64,000 nt of DNA, from NCBI RefSeq assembly GCF_005503015.1, contig NZ_SCOL01000002.1, forward strand, positions 62,001 to 126,000. Reading direction: 5' to 3'. The position numbers and the translations under genes were made by a program. The notes beneath the pieces were generated by a model, which ran no database searches, was not told where the DNA came from, and saw only the letters and a program-made list of their open reading frames with translations. Within the stretch, counting starts at the first letter, position 1. The number at the start of each line of letters is the position of its first letter. Positions 53,689 to 62,100 of this stretch are shown here, piece after piece. Source of the DNA: Bacillus sp. E(2018) (GTDB taxonomy: Bacteria > Bacillota > Bacilli > Bacillales > Fictibacillaceae).

Positions 53689-55537
53689 CTTTTAGTTCCT
53701 CCTCTACGAATTTAAATTCTGTAGGTTTATAACCAACAGGATATTTATTAGCCTGTCCTCCAATACTCATATTAACTTTTGGATCAAGATCTAACCAACT
53801 ATGTGGATCCGGTTTGCCCATCCAAGTTGTATCAGGAACATGACCAACATGCCCTTTATATGCTTCTCCATTGTCAGCCGCTCTTTTTCCTTCGAGCCTT
53901 GCTGCACGTGAAGCTTCTTGTCTTAGTTTACCTTTTGTTGACACTCTTCCTGTAGGAGATAATACTCCAGCTTCCAAAGCTTTATTAGAGCCTTCAACAT
54001 AGGCCTTAACTTGCGCTATCTGTTCATCCGTTGCTCCTGGTGGTGCTTTTACCTCTACAGTACCACTTAGCTCACCCGTCCCTCTAGTAACCGAAGCCTG
54101 CTGCATCAATTCCTTAACAGTCTTCGTCTCCGTACTAATCGTCCTGATCACATGACCGGTCGGTGACGCAAACGCGTAGACTTTGAATCCTACAGGTATG
54201 TGTGTGCTGCCTACATTATGCTTTATAGTCTTAGCCATTTCTTCAGCCTGCAAAAGCTTCTGTCTAGCATATTGAGTGCTGTAAGGGAATTTCGTTTGAA
54301 CAAATTTACCCATATCTACCTTACTTAAACCATACCCTGCACCGCTTACTCCTACGATTGCAAACGCATTAAACAGACTCTGGTTACGCTGTTGTTCCGT
54401 TAATTCATTGCCAAACATGTCTTTCCCGGTGAAGTACTCCCCAAAACCGTTCGCTGACACAAGTCCATATATGCCATATTCGGCTTTTTGGAGATTCTTG
54501 AGTCCTTGCGCCGTTCGGTGGGCATCGAGCATATGATTCGCAGCGTTCGCTCCTTTTACCGTTTTGTAGATGGCCGATCCACCTTTACCGATTCGCCCAG
54601 CCCAACCGACGAACGGAACAAAGCCTGCCGCTGCCATAGCACCAGATGTCACGCGTTCGGCATCACTCAGCTTGCGTCCTGTTACAGGATCAACGCCCGT
54701 TGCAGCTCTCTGTGTATCGTAATACCCGGTTACTTCACCAGTAAACGTACAGACGGTGTCCCACGCCTTCTCGTAAAATGGTCTGTTTTCCATTTCTTCG
54801 ATTTCTTTTGCAATCCTTCGATCCTCTTTTTGCTGCTTTTTAAACGTTAGATAGTCAGAGGTATCTTTTTTTGCTTGTCCGATCGCTTTGTAAACTTCGC
54901 TATTGTGATAAGCTTCTGCGTTAAAGTTGAGCGGAGATATGGTCTCCCCTTGCCTTGTGGCTTCCATCAGCTGTGCGAACAGCCCGTAAATATGCTGTTC
55001 TTGATTTTGAGAAATGCTGTACTCTTCTGATAAGCGTTGATCGAACTCGTTTACTTTCTCGACCGTATCAGATCGTTTTTTCTCTGCTTTATCCATTTGA
55101 TCTTCGAAGGCATCTTTTGAAAATACCGATAAAGAGACAAGGTCATTGATTCTGTTAAAAATATGCTGCAACGCCTCTTGTTGATCAGCGACCATATCCT
55201 TCGCCTGTTTCCCCGCTCGCTCTACGTTATCTTCTAAAAAAGGAACCTGTACGAACGTATCTCCAGAAAGATCCACATCCTCCGTATCTCCAGGAATGCC
55301 TTTAAAAAAGCCAACATTCGTGTCGATCAACCGAATCCATGCATCGATAACATCCATCTGCCCCTGGTAGAATCCTTTGATTGCATCTGCTCCATGCCCC
55401 TTAAAGTCATGGTTCTCTACTATTTTACTAAACTCTTTTTTTAAAGTCTCAAATTGTTCTCTTAATTGCTCATAATGGTGGGCTCGTTCACTGGTTGCAG
55501 CTTTTAAGGTTGACGCTTCGTATACTTTGCTTCCCAT
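53681..55537 (-). CDS. LXG polymorphic toxin with Ntox15-type DNase C-terminus
   Basis: 618 residues. N-terminal LXG domain (about 1-215: KVYEASTLKAATSERAHHYEQLREQFETLKKEF ... GHGADAIKGFYQGQMDVIDAWIRL) targets the type VII (Esx/Yuk) secretion system. A pre-toxin PT-TG-like region (about 285-390) has GVDPVTGRKLSDAERVTSGAMAAAGFVPFVGWAGRIGKGG. The C-terminal toxin (about 540-618) has an H-x-x-D motif in GHVGHVPDTTW and DLDPKVNMSIGGQ, which match Ntox15 nucleases such as Tde1. No LXG-associated small helper gene (Lap type) is adjacent. Used in contact killing of related bacteria. Confidence 0.85.
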   Translation of the reverse strand: MGSKVYEASTLKAATSERAHHYEQLREQFETLKKEFSKIVENHDFKGHGADAIKGFYQGQMDVIDAWIRLIDTNVGFFKGIPGDTEDVDLSGDTFVQVPFLEDNVERAGKQAKDMVADQQEALQHIFNRINDLVSLSVFSKDAFEDQMDKAEKKRSDTVEKVNEFDQRLSEEYSISQNQEQHIYGLFAQLMEATRQGETISPLNFNAEAYHNSEVYKAIGQAKKDTSDYLTFKKQQKEDRRIAKEIEEMENRPFYEKAWDTVCTFTGEVTGYYDTQRAATGVDPVTGRKLSDAERVTSGAMAAAGFVPFVGWAGRIGKGGSAIYKTVKGANAANHMLDAHRTAQGLKNLQKAEYGIYGLVSANGFGEYFTGKDMFGNELTEQQRNQSLFNAFAIVGVSGAGYGLSKVDMGKFVQTKFPYSTQYARQKLLQAEEMAKTIKHNVGSTHIPVGFKVYAFASPTGHVIRTISTETKTVKELMQQASVTRGTGELSGTVEVKAPPGATDEQIAQVKAYVEGSNKALEAGVLSPTGRVSTKGKLRQEASRAARLEGKRAADNGEAYKGHVGHVPDTTWMGKPDPHSWLDLDPKVNMSIGGQANKYPVGYKPTEFKFVEEELKDD

Positions 55538-55649
55538 TTACTGTTGCCCTCTTTCGTCTGAAATGTTTACCTATTTTACACTTCCTTTATTATCCAATAT
55601 ATAAACCGTGATTTTCAATGAAACTTGTGTACCATTTTCTTTCGTGATT

Positions 55650-55800
55650 TTCACGGTACGTGTTTTTATATTTTGTTACGCGTTCACCGGTAAAATGGCT
55701 GTTTTCACCTGAGATATGTTTGTTTTCACCGGTAACATGTTCACCACCACCTGAACTTCAACACTCACCACCGATAATTGCATAACTTTCACCTGTACAG
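55650..55800 (-). repeat. 21-nt-period array, family CACCGGTAA (copy D)
   Basis: Six cores at 55685, 55706, 55727, 55748, 55769 and 55790, exactly 21 apart, with the conserved flank (CACGGTACGTG..TTTTGTTACGCG) at 55652-55684. On the minus strand: FTGERVT, ISGENSH, VTGENKH and so on; one TGA interrupts, and a one-base insertion lies in the conserved end. It lies between the toxin and the divergent lipoprotein, 116 bases before the toxin start. Confidence 0.85.
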
Positions 55801-55874
55801 GCCTCCTAGCAACAAAAAATACCCAGTCATAGGACAGATTTCACCGTGAATACAGTGATTGAGGGAGGTGACAG

Positions 55875-56387
55875 ATGAATTTAGTAAAAAGATTCGCACT
55901 AGCGAACATGCTCATGTTCATTTTCATTCTTTCTGGTTGCAGTGATGACCCGGTTCAGGAAGATCTGCTTCACTACGTGAACGAAGAGATGCCGGATCTG
56001 GCAGATGAGGAAACAAAGGTTGTCGGAAAGTATGAAGCGGTAACAGGAGTGAACTACACAGATGATTACACCCTTTATGACGCATTAAAATTGGAGATTA
56101 TTCCGGAGTACAACGCGTTCATCCAAAAGCTTGAGGCTGTTGAGACCAAGACAGACGAACTGCGAAAGTTACACGAGGACTTTATTGAAGCGACGAACCT
56201 ACAGGCGAGCGCTTTTCTTCTTATCGTGACCGCGATTGAAAATCAAGACAGCAGCACGATTAACGAAGCGAACGAAAAACTTAATACGGCTCGTAAAATG
56301 ATGCGTGATTATCAGAATGATGTGGAAAAATTAGCGAAGAAACATGATGTGAAGTTAGAAAAAAAGAAACTCGATGAATCTCTATAG
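55875..56387 (+). CDS. Small lipoprotein of unknown function
   Basis: 170 residues, GGGAGGTG upstream. Signal peptide with lipobox ILSGC, then an all-helical mature part (DELRKLHEDFIEATNLQASAFLLIVTAIENQDSSTINEANEKLNTARKMMRDYQND). Similar in size and pattern to the convergent lipoprotein at 56447; they may be diverged paralogues. No function known. Confidence 0.8.
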   Translation: MNLVKRFALANMLMFIFILSGCSDDPVQEDLLHYVNEEMPDLADEETKVVGKYEAVTGVNYTDDYTLYDALKLEIIPEYNAFIQKLEAVETKTDELRKLHEDFIEATNLQASAFLLIVTAIENQDSSTINEANEKLNTARKMMRDYQNDVEKLAKKHDVKLEKKKLDESL

Positions 56388-56403
56388 CGAAATGTATAAA
56401 GGC

Positions 56404-56446
56404 ACAAAAAAAAGCGATCACTTCATAAAAGTGATCGCCTTTTATA
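56404..56446. terminator. Bidirectional terminator
   Basis: GCGATCACTT / AAGTGATCGC arms flanked by A8 and TTTTAT, between the two converging lipoprotein genes. Confidence 0.88.
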
Positions 56447-56977
56447 TTAGTTCAACAGAGTTGGTTCATAATCAATGTTGTACTTTTTCGTTAATTTTTC
56501 CATACCTTCATGATACTCTTGAATCGCTTCTTGGTATTGAAGTCCTTTTTCGTTGGATTTTTCTATTAAACTTTTGTCTTGTTTTTCTAAGGCTTCCTTC
56601 TCCAACAACAACGCTTCTTGATAGATTAAGGTGGCTTTTTCCATCTTATCTGTTTGTGCTTTAAGCTCTTTCGTTTTCGGATCGATTTCTTTGGCTCCCT
56701 TTACTACTTTATCGTAAATTGGGATGACTTGATTGACGAGCACATCATATAATTCTTTATCATTTTTAAAATTTTCACCAGAAACAGAAGCTAGAATCTG
56801 ATTAGCTTCTACCTCGTATTTAGAGATTTGAGCGATGTCTTCATTAATGACTTTAACGATTTCTTCTTGTTTTTCCTTGTCTGACATTTCTTTTTTAGTA
56901 GAAGTCTTACTCTCGCTGCATGCTGCAAGGATGAGAATCAGGAGTAAGGAGAATGTGATGAAGATCGGTTTACGCAT
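56447..56977 (-). CDS. Small lipoprotein of unknown function
   Basis: 176 residues. Lipobox ILAAC at about 16-20, lysine/glutamate-rich linker, then helices (YDVLVNQVIPIYDKVVKGAKEIDPKTKELKAQTDKMEKATLIYQEALLLEKEALEKQDKSLIEKSNEKGLQYQEAI). It resembles the convergent lipoprotein in helix order and 'I..Y......I/V' spacing. Possibly related to YkyA-type wall-binding lipoproteins, not assured. Confidence 0.8.
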   Translation of the reverse strand: MRKPIFITFSLLLILILAACSESKTSTKKEMSDKEKQEEIVKVINEDIAQISKYEVEANQILASVSGENFKNDKELYDVLVNQVIPIYDKVVKGAKEIDPKTKELKAQTDKMEKATLIYQEALLLEKEALEKQDKSLIEKSNEKGLQYQEAIQEYHEGMEKLTKKYNIDYEPTLLN

Positions 56978-56992
56978 AGCTATGTTTCCTTT

Positions 56993-57334
56993 CTACTGTT
57001 TAATAAGCGATTCATCTTTTTTAATATAAGCATCTCGTCGTTTAAGATAACGCGAGACTTGTATTCTCTTCAGAAGTAACATCATTAAGAATCCAAATAC
57101 AACACCCATTAGCGAAACCCAGTTTCCGCGTATAAGCATAACCAAGTCGCCTAAAAACATATAGCAAAATAAGGTATACACGGCCGCGAGCATGATGTTA
57201 AAGAATTGAAGCTCCTTTATTCTTCTTTTTTCAGAACCTGCTATAGACTCCTCCTTATTCCGTTGAGATAGGAGTTGCCATTCCTGAGTTACGATTATGT
57301 AAGGTTCAATAAACCATTTTCCGATTTTTTTCAT
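56993..57334 (-). CDS. Small membrane protein
   Basis: 113 residues with two hydrophobic segments (about 44-65 and 72-92) flanked by basic regions. Family not recognised. It ends 16 bases before the lipoprotein start in the same direction, so the two likely share a transcript. Confidence 0.65.
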   Translation of the reverse strand: MKKIGKWFIEPYIIVTQEWQLLSQRNKEESIAGSEKRRIKELQFFNIMLAAVYTLFCYMFLGDLVMLIRGNWVSLMGVVFGFLMMLLLKRIQVSRYLKRRDAYIKKDESLIKQ

Positions 57335-57662
57335 TTTTTACAATCCTGACTTCATAAATTTTTCATTTTCCTAGAACTTTATAGTATTTTATACCTCTTT
57401 CTATAGCGTACCAAATGTTCTATTTTAGGTCTAATACCAAAATAGATGAAGTATACCTTTGAAATTCTGAGTGAGGAGTGCATAGCTACAGGCAAATCGA
57501 CATGCCTTCCCTTTAGTACTAGGTCTATATATCGAAATTGTAAAAAGAGTAAATATAACGTAAGGATTAAATTTTTTCTCAATTTCGACATTTTTCGACT
57601 TTACAATATTTAGTTACATGCTAAATTTAAATAGTATGACTAATTCGAAGGGATTGAGATGT
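57335..57662. other. Gene-free AT-rich gap
   Basis: 328 bases without a supportable gene. It contains AT-rich sequence that must hold the promoter of the nucleotidase gene, but no clear -35/-10 pair stands out. Confidence 0.5.
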
Positions 57663-59345
57663 ATGGTTTTAAATAAAAAGTTTAAAAGATTACTAGCTTC
57701 TTCACTTGCTGTTGGACTAATCTCCTCTCAAGTGGCAATACCCGCACTAGCTAATTCGAATGATCACGGTAAGCCTCAGCCAACACGTGGCTTTAACCTA
57801 TCACTCATGCATACAAATGATACACATGCACATTTAGATAATGTGGCACAACGTATTACAGCGATTAAAGAAGTTCGCGCTGAAAAGCCTAACGCTCTTT
57901 TGTTAGACGCTGGTGATGTTTTCTCCGGAACACTGTATTTCAACGAGTTCCGCGGACAAGCTGACCTTGAGTTTATGAATCTAGCAGGGTATGACCTAAT
58001 GACATTTGGAAATCACGAGTTTGACCTTGGATCAAGCGAAGACGGCCATAAGGCATTAGCTGATTTTGTTAAAGGTGCAGACTTCCCGTTTGTGAGTACG
58101 AACGTTAATTTTTCAAAAGACGATAATATGAAATCATTATTTAAAAACCAAATAAAACACTCTCCAAAAGACAGCACAATCTATCCAACGGTTGTAAAGT
58201 GGGTAGGTAAAGAGCGTGTTGGATTTATCGGATTAACAACAGCAGAAACTGCGGATATCTCTAGCCCTGAAGCTGTTACATTCAAGAATTACAAAACTGA
58301 AGCACGTAAAGCAGTAAAAGCTCTTGAACGTCGTGGTGTTAACAAAATTGTAGCCATCACTCACCTTGGTTATGATGATAATGTAGAGTATGATAACGAC
58401 CTTGAACTAGCTAAATACGTTGACGGACTTGATGTAATCGTCGGCGGTCACAGCCACACTAAACTTGTTGAGCCTGTTGTCGTTTCAACTGATGAATATG
58501 GCAAAACAAAAGACAAGACTGTAATCGTACAAGCTTCTCAATATGGAGATTTCTTAGGAACACTTGATGTTGAGTTTGACAGAAAAGGGAAAGTCGTTAA
58601 TCATGCTGGAAAATTAATTGAAGTTAAAACAAAAACGGCAGATCCAGAAGCTGCTAAGCTACTTGAAAAATATTCAAGCAAGATTGCTGAATTAAAGAAC
58701 ACACCAACTGGCGGTGTTACAGAAAAAGAACTAACTAACCCACGTTCTGAAGGTGACGCACCAAGTGTACGCAGCACTGAAACTGAGTTAGGTAACCTGA
58801 TCACTGATGGCATGCTTGATAAAGCAAGAGAGTTTAATCCAAATGTTGCTATGGCATTCCAAAACGGTGGAGGAATTCGTGCGCCAATCGATGCAGGTCC
58901 TATCACTTACGGTGATGTATTAACAGTACTTCCGTTTGGTAATACACTTGCAACAATGAAATTAACAGGTGCAGAAATTAAAGCAGCTCTTGAGCATAGC
59001 GTTAAGAGTGCCCCTAAAGAACACGGTGGATTCCTTCATGTTTCTGGTATGAAGTTCACGTATGACAGCACAAAAGCTGCAGGCAGCCGTGTAGTAAAGA
59101 TGGAAGTGAAAAATGCAGATGGAACATATACTGCTATCGATCTTTCTAAAGAATATGTAATCGCTACAAACGCTTTTACAGCTAAAGGTGGAGACGCATT
59201 CTCCATGTTTGAAAAAGCATATAATGAAGGCCGCGTAACTGACTTAGGCGCTTCTGATTGGGAAAACCTTCGTGATTATGTAGCTAAGTTAAAAACGGTC
59301 GCTCCAACAGTTGAAGGCCGTATTGTAGATGTGTCGAAGAACTAA
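57663..59345 (+). CDS. Secreted 5'-nucleotidase/metallophosphoesterase (UshA/YfkN type)
   Basis: 560 residues from ATG 57663 (GGGATTGAG site); an ATG at 57618 has no site and would spoil the signal peptide. Signal peptide ends near ALANS. Metallophosphoesterase motifs: LMHTNDTHAHLDN, LLDAGDVFSGT, FGNHEFDLG, AITHLGYDDN and GGHSHT (metal ligands). The C-terminal nucleotidase domain has TELGNLITDGML, AFQNGGGIRAPI and LPFGNTLATMKLTGAEI. It releases phosphate from extracellular nucleotides. No LPXTG motif or anchor, so it is released or wall-associated. Confidence 0.93.
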   Translation: MVLNKKFKRLLASSLAVGLISSQVAIPALANSNDHGKPQPTRGFNLSLMHTNDTHAHLDNVAQRITAIKEVRAEKPNALLLDAGDVFSGTLYFNEFRGQADLEFMNLAGYDLMTFGNHEFDLGSSEDGHKALADFVKGADFPFVSTNVNFSKDDNMKSLFKNQIKHSPKDSTIYPTVVKWVGKERVGFIGLTTAETADISSPEAVTFKNYKTEARKAVKALERRGVNKIVAITHLGYDDNVEYDNDLELAKYVDGLDVIVGGHSHTKLVEPVVVSTDEYGKTKDKTVIVQASQYGDFLGTLDVEFDRKGKVVNHAGKLIEVKTKTADPEAAKLLEKYSSKIAELKNTPTGGVTEKELTNPRSEGDAPSVRSTETELGNLITDGMLDKAREFNPNVAMAFQNGGGIRAPIDAGPITYGDVLTVLPFGNTLATMKLTGAEIKAALEHSVKSAPKEHGGFLHVSGMKFTYDSTKAAGSRVVKMEVKNADGTYTAIDLSKEYVIATNAFTAKGGDAFSMFEKAYNEGRVTDLGASDWENLRDYVAKLKTVAPTVEGRIVDVSKN

Positions 59346-59354
59346 TTAGAGTTA

Positions 59355-59412
59355 AACTGAACCCTAACCTTTTTACCGATGTCGGTGAAGAGGATAGGGT
59401 TCTATTTTTTAT
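59355..59412 (+). terminator. Terminator after the nucleotidase gene
   Basis: GAACCCTAACC / AGGATAGGGTTC arms with inner ACCGA/TCGGT pairing and a T-run. Confidence 0.75.
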
Positions 59413-59435
59413 ATGAAGATGGAGCTTTTTATTGT

Positions 59436-59589
59436 CTATGAGTCGTTATCACGTTTCTATGGGTCAAAATCATGTTTCTATGGGTCGTCGTGATAATTCT
59501 ATGAGTCATTCTCACACTTCTATGGGTCTTCGCAAATTCTATGGGTCGTTACACGCACTCTATGGGTCAAACTGAACTTGCTATGGGTC
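59436..59589 (+). repeat. 21-nt-period array, family CTATGGGTC (copy B)
   Basis: Eight CTATG[G/A]GTC cores start at 59436, 59457, 59478, 59499, 59520, 59539, 59560 and 59581: spacing 21-21-21-21-19-21-21, identical to copy A at 38952-39105 read on its own strand. Spacers differ between copies. Located between the nucleotidase terminator and the 3' end of the convergent secreted-protein gene. Confidence 0.9.
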
Positions 59590-59609
59590 GTCGCAAAATC
59601 ATCGTACGA

Positions 59610-59650
59610 AAAAACAAAAAAAGCTTGAGAACTCTCCCAAGCTTCATCAA
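59610..59650 (-). terminator. Terminator after the TagC-like gene
   Basis: AAAAAAGCTTGAGA / TCTCCCAAGCTT arms with the A-run giving a U-run on the minus strand. Confidence 0.7.
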
Positions 59651-59659
59651 ACAAAATGT

Positions 59660-60700
59660 CTACTTCACCACTCGACTCAACGGCTTCAATTCATCTATAT
59701 ACAGCAGATTAGACAAGCGATTCGGAGTAAAGTTTGATGCAAACCCAACATACAACTGTGCTTTATGCGGGTGGCGAATATCCGGAACTCGAATCCCGAG
59801 ACCTTCTGGCTCTCTAAATGATAGATCTTGCCCTCCTGTAAATAACTCCCTATCGACCACGTCACCATTTTGAAGATTCACAACCGTAATATAGGTATTT
59901 CCAGTTGGTTCAACAGAGCCGTTCGAACCATATGCGTTACCTTCTAGAAGATAGAGGAAACTGCCGTAGCTCGCAAACCCTTGAAACGTGCCTAGAGAGG
60001 GCTGCAGCACATCTGCTACAGGTTCATACCTTCCTTCTTTTACATCGTCTAATGAAAATACGCCAAAATGAAAGACACCATTTACTCGATAGCGCATGGT
60101 GAGCAGGTTGTTGGCAGAATCAATGTTTACCGTCGTTCGATCGGCACCTTCTATTAAACGGTGTTTTTCTAAAGAATCCGAATCAGGCGTTAGAATTGCA
60201 CCATCTTCAAAAGGAAAGCGAGCCAGCTGTGTTCCCCATCCATCTTTGCCTTCAGCAACAGAATCAGTTTCGGACCAAATATAAGGAACTCCATTCTCTG
60301 TTTCAATTCCCATCTGCACACCGTGACCAAAGCCTTTTAAATACATATAACCGAGTTTGTTTCCTTCTAGATCAAGTTTCGTTAACGTCAGATCTCCATT
60401 CAGACTACGAGTGGCACCACTGACAGGAGCTTCTTCACCTGGCAGTTGGATGCCGCCTGCCATCAGCTGCAAAACGTAAACATGCCCATTCACATCATCG
60501 AATCCAAAAGATTGTTGAACCGTTCCATTATGTAGAGCTTTATCCCGAAAAAGTTCATGTGAGGGGGCATCGAGATCAAACACTTTTGAATGCGGGACGC
60601 TTTGTTTTGCACTTGCGGGAATGGATAGACTTAATGAAAGGGCCAACACTGTTATCATACCTACGCTTTTTTTAACAACGTTCGTTTTCCATATATTCAT
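59660..60700 (-). CDS. Secreted beta-propeller protein, TagC/phage P68 RBP-like
   Basis: 346 residues with a signal peptide (cleavage near ASA-KQ). FDLDAPSHELFRDKALHNGTVQQSFGFDDVNGHVYVLQL, YLKGFGHGVQMGIE, PYIWSETDS and GFASYGSFLYLLEGNAYG ... GGQDLSFREPEGLGIR resemble the propeller proteins annotated as TagC, helveticin-J-like or phage receptor-binding propeller. Enzymatic function is not established. It is last in a same-direction series after the MgtC-like and glycerophosphodiesterase genes, hinting at glycerol-phosphate/teichoic-acid context. Confidence 0.75.
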   Translation of the reverse strand: MNIWKTNVVKKSVGMITVLALSLSLSIPASAKQSVPHSKVFDLDAPSHELFRDKALHNGTVQQSFGFDDVNGHVYVLQLMAGGIQLPGEEAPVSGATRSLNGDLTLTKLDLEGNKLGYMYLKGFGHGVQMGIETENGVPYIWSETDSVAEGKDGWGTQLARFPFEDGAILTPDSDSLEKHRLIEGADRTTVNIDSANNLLTMRYRVNGVFHFGVFSLDDVKEGRYEPVADVLQPSLGTFQGFASYGSFLYLLEGNAYGSNGSVEPTGNTYITVVNLQNGDVVDRELFTGGQDLSFREPEGLGIRVPDIRHPHKAQLYVGFASNFTPNRLSNLLYIDELKPLSRVVK

Positions 60701-60720
60701 TAGTAGTAGCCTCCTATTCG

Positions 60721-61215
60721 TTATAAATGCACTTCATTCTTGTTCATTTCCCTTTCAAGACGTGCCATTTTTCTACTCTCCATATGGTTGCCGAGCTTTG
60801 CTAACACGAGGGAGATTACAACAGCAAAACTAACAATGCCATAGAAGCCAGCCCCAATGCCAATTCCAACGCCACCCGCTAATAAAATCATAGCAGCTGA
60901 TGTGAGGCCTTTCACTTGAACACCGTCTTTTATGATGACGCCACCGCCTAGAAAACCAAGACCAGCTACAATCTGCGCCGTCAATCGCATCGGGTCCATT
61001 CGGATCGTATCGCTCATCGTACTGAACTCATCGACACTGTAAATTGAGATCAACGTAATTAATGTACTCGCTACGCACACGTACATGTATGTTTTGATTC
61101 CAGCTGGCTTGCTCTTTGATTCTCTGTCCCAGCCAATCAAAAAGCCTAAGATAGCACTGATCAGAACACGAAGATACATCTCATAATTCATTATAAAAGG
61201 AAAGGATATATGCAA
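60721..61215 (-). CDS. MgtC/SapB-family membrane protein
   Basis: 164 residues, TTG start preceded by AAAGGAGG at six bases. Four to five membrane segments; LRVLISAILGFLIGWDRESKSKPAGIKTYMYVCVASTLITLIS, and GLGFLGGGVIIKDGVQVKGLTSAAMILLAGGVGIGIGAGFYG are the family signature. MgtC proteins affect Mg2+ and phosphate balance and ATP synthase activity. It starts 12 bases after the glycerophosphodiesterase stop. Confidence 0.9.
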   Translation of the reverse strand: MHISFPFIMNYEMYLRVLISAILGFLIGWDRESKSKPAGIKTYMYVCVASTLITLISIYSVDEFSTMSDTIRMDPMRLTAQIVAGLGFLGGGVIIKDGVQVKGLTSAAMILLAGGVGIGIGAGFYGIVSFAVVISLVLAKLGNHMESRKMARLEREMNKNEVHL

Positions 61216-61227
61216 GGTCGTCCTCCT

Positions 61228-62004
61228 TTAACTTTTGATTTCATCTTTTAGTTTCTTTCGTTCCTCCAGTGCGGGTATCGGATTGTTACACGTTAAAACG
61301 TTGATGCCATAATTCAGCGCTTGAGTCACTTGCTCTTTTGTATCCGGACAATAACACCATCTTAAAATACCTAAGTCCTTAAATTCTTCTACTAATTCGT
61401 TAGTAAGCAGCTTCATACTAATCCCCGCTGCCCACATTTTCGAATATGTTCCGTTTGGTCCTTGTACAAAGTTAAACATCAATTCGCCTGGAAATCCTTG
61501 TGTCCGAAGACCATAAACGTCATGAATATGCGCAACGATATCTGCATCAAAACTTGTAAACACACATCGTGGTAAATAATCATAATCCTTTAACATCTGA
61601 ATAGTTGCATCCGCAACACGTTTTGCATCGGGGCTCGGTTTAATCTCTACATTAAAAAGAACGTCAGGATACAATTTTAACAACTCACAAAATTCCTCTA
61701 GAGTAGGAATCGTATGCGATTGTCCGTCAGGATCTACTCCTGCAGATAAATTCTTCAACTCACTAAGGGTAAAATCACTAACTTTTCCTGTACCGTTCGT
61801 CGTTCGATCCACCGTATCATCGTGAATGACTATGAGTACGGAATCTTTAGAAAAGCGAAGGTCGAATTCGAGCATATCGACTCCGGCATCCAGCGCTTTT
61901 TGAAACGCGATGAGTGTATTCTCAGGGTACTTTGCCATAAATCCACGATGGCCTGCGATAAAAAATGTATCGGTGTTTTTTAGTTGCTCGATCATCTCTA
62001 TCAT
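61228..62004 (-). CDS. ugpQ: Glycerophosphodiester phosphodiesterase
   Basis: 258 residues, cytosolic type without signal peptide. FIAGHRGFMAKYPENTLIAFQKALDAGVDMLEFDLRFSKDSVLIVIHDDTVDRTTNGTGKVSDFTLSEL contains the catalytic HR and the metal-binding E-x-D and HDD. NVEIKPSP and the late GVNVLTCNNP-like end fit GDPD. It hydrolyses glycerophosphodiesters to glycerol-3-phosphate. Position after UgpB/UgpE-type genes supports glycerophosphodiester use. Confidence 0.92.
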   Translation of the reverse strand: MIEMIEQLKNTDTFFIAGHRGFMAKYPENTLIAFQKALDAGVDMLEFDLRFSKDSVLIVIHDDTVDRTTNGTGKVSDFTLSELKNLSAGVDPDGQSHTIPTLEEFCELLKLYPDVLFNVEIKPSPDAKRVADATIQMLKDYDYLPRCVFTSFDADIVAHIHDVYGLRTQGFPGELMFNFVQGPNGTYSKMWAAGISMKLLTNELVEEFKDLGILRWCYCPDTKEQVTQALNYGINVLTCNNPIPALEERKKLKDEIKS

Positions 62005-62033
62005 CCTTCCTGCTTCATTTTTCTGAAAAACAA

Positions 62034-62094
62034 AAAACCTAGAGTCATCAGTTAGACGTATTGAACTGACTGCATTCCTCTAGGCTTTTTGGTC
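62034..62094 (-). terminator. Hairpin between the binding-protein and phosphodiesterase genes
   Basis: AAAACCTAGAG / CTCTAGGCTTTT outer arms, inner CAGTTAGA..; U-run on the minus strand. May reduce read-through to the phosphodiesterase. Confidence 0.75.
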
Positions 62095-62100
62095 ATTCCA

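Noticed and set aside
57379..57591. A 70-codon minus-strand ORF in the gap before the nucleotidase gene
   Set aside because: No ribosome binding site, low-complexity basic/hydrophobic composition and no family resemblance.
59438..59575. A 45-codon SMGQ-heptad protein in the 59.4-kb array
   Set aside because: The conserved 19-base step breaks the heptad frame, copy A has a stop in the same frame, and no ribosome binding site is present.
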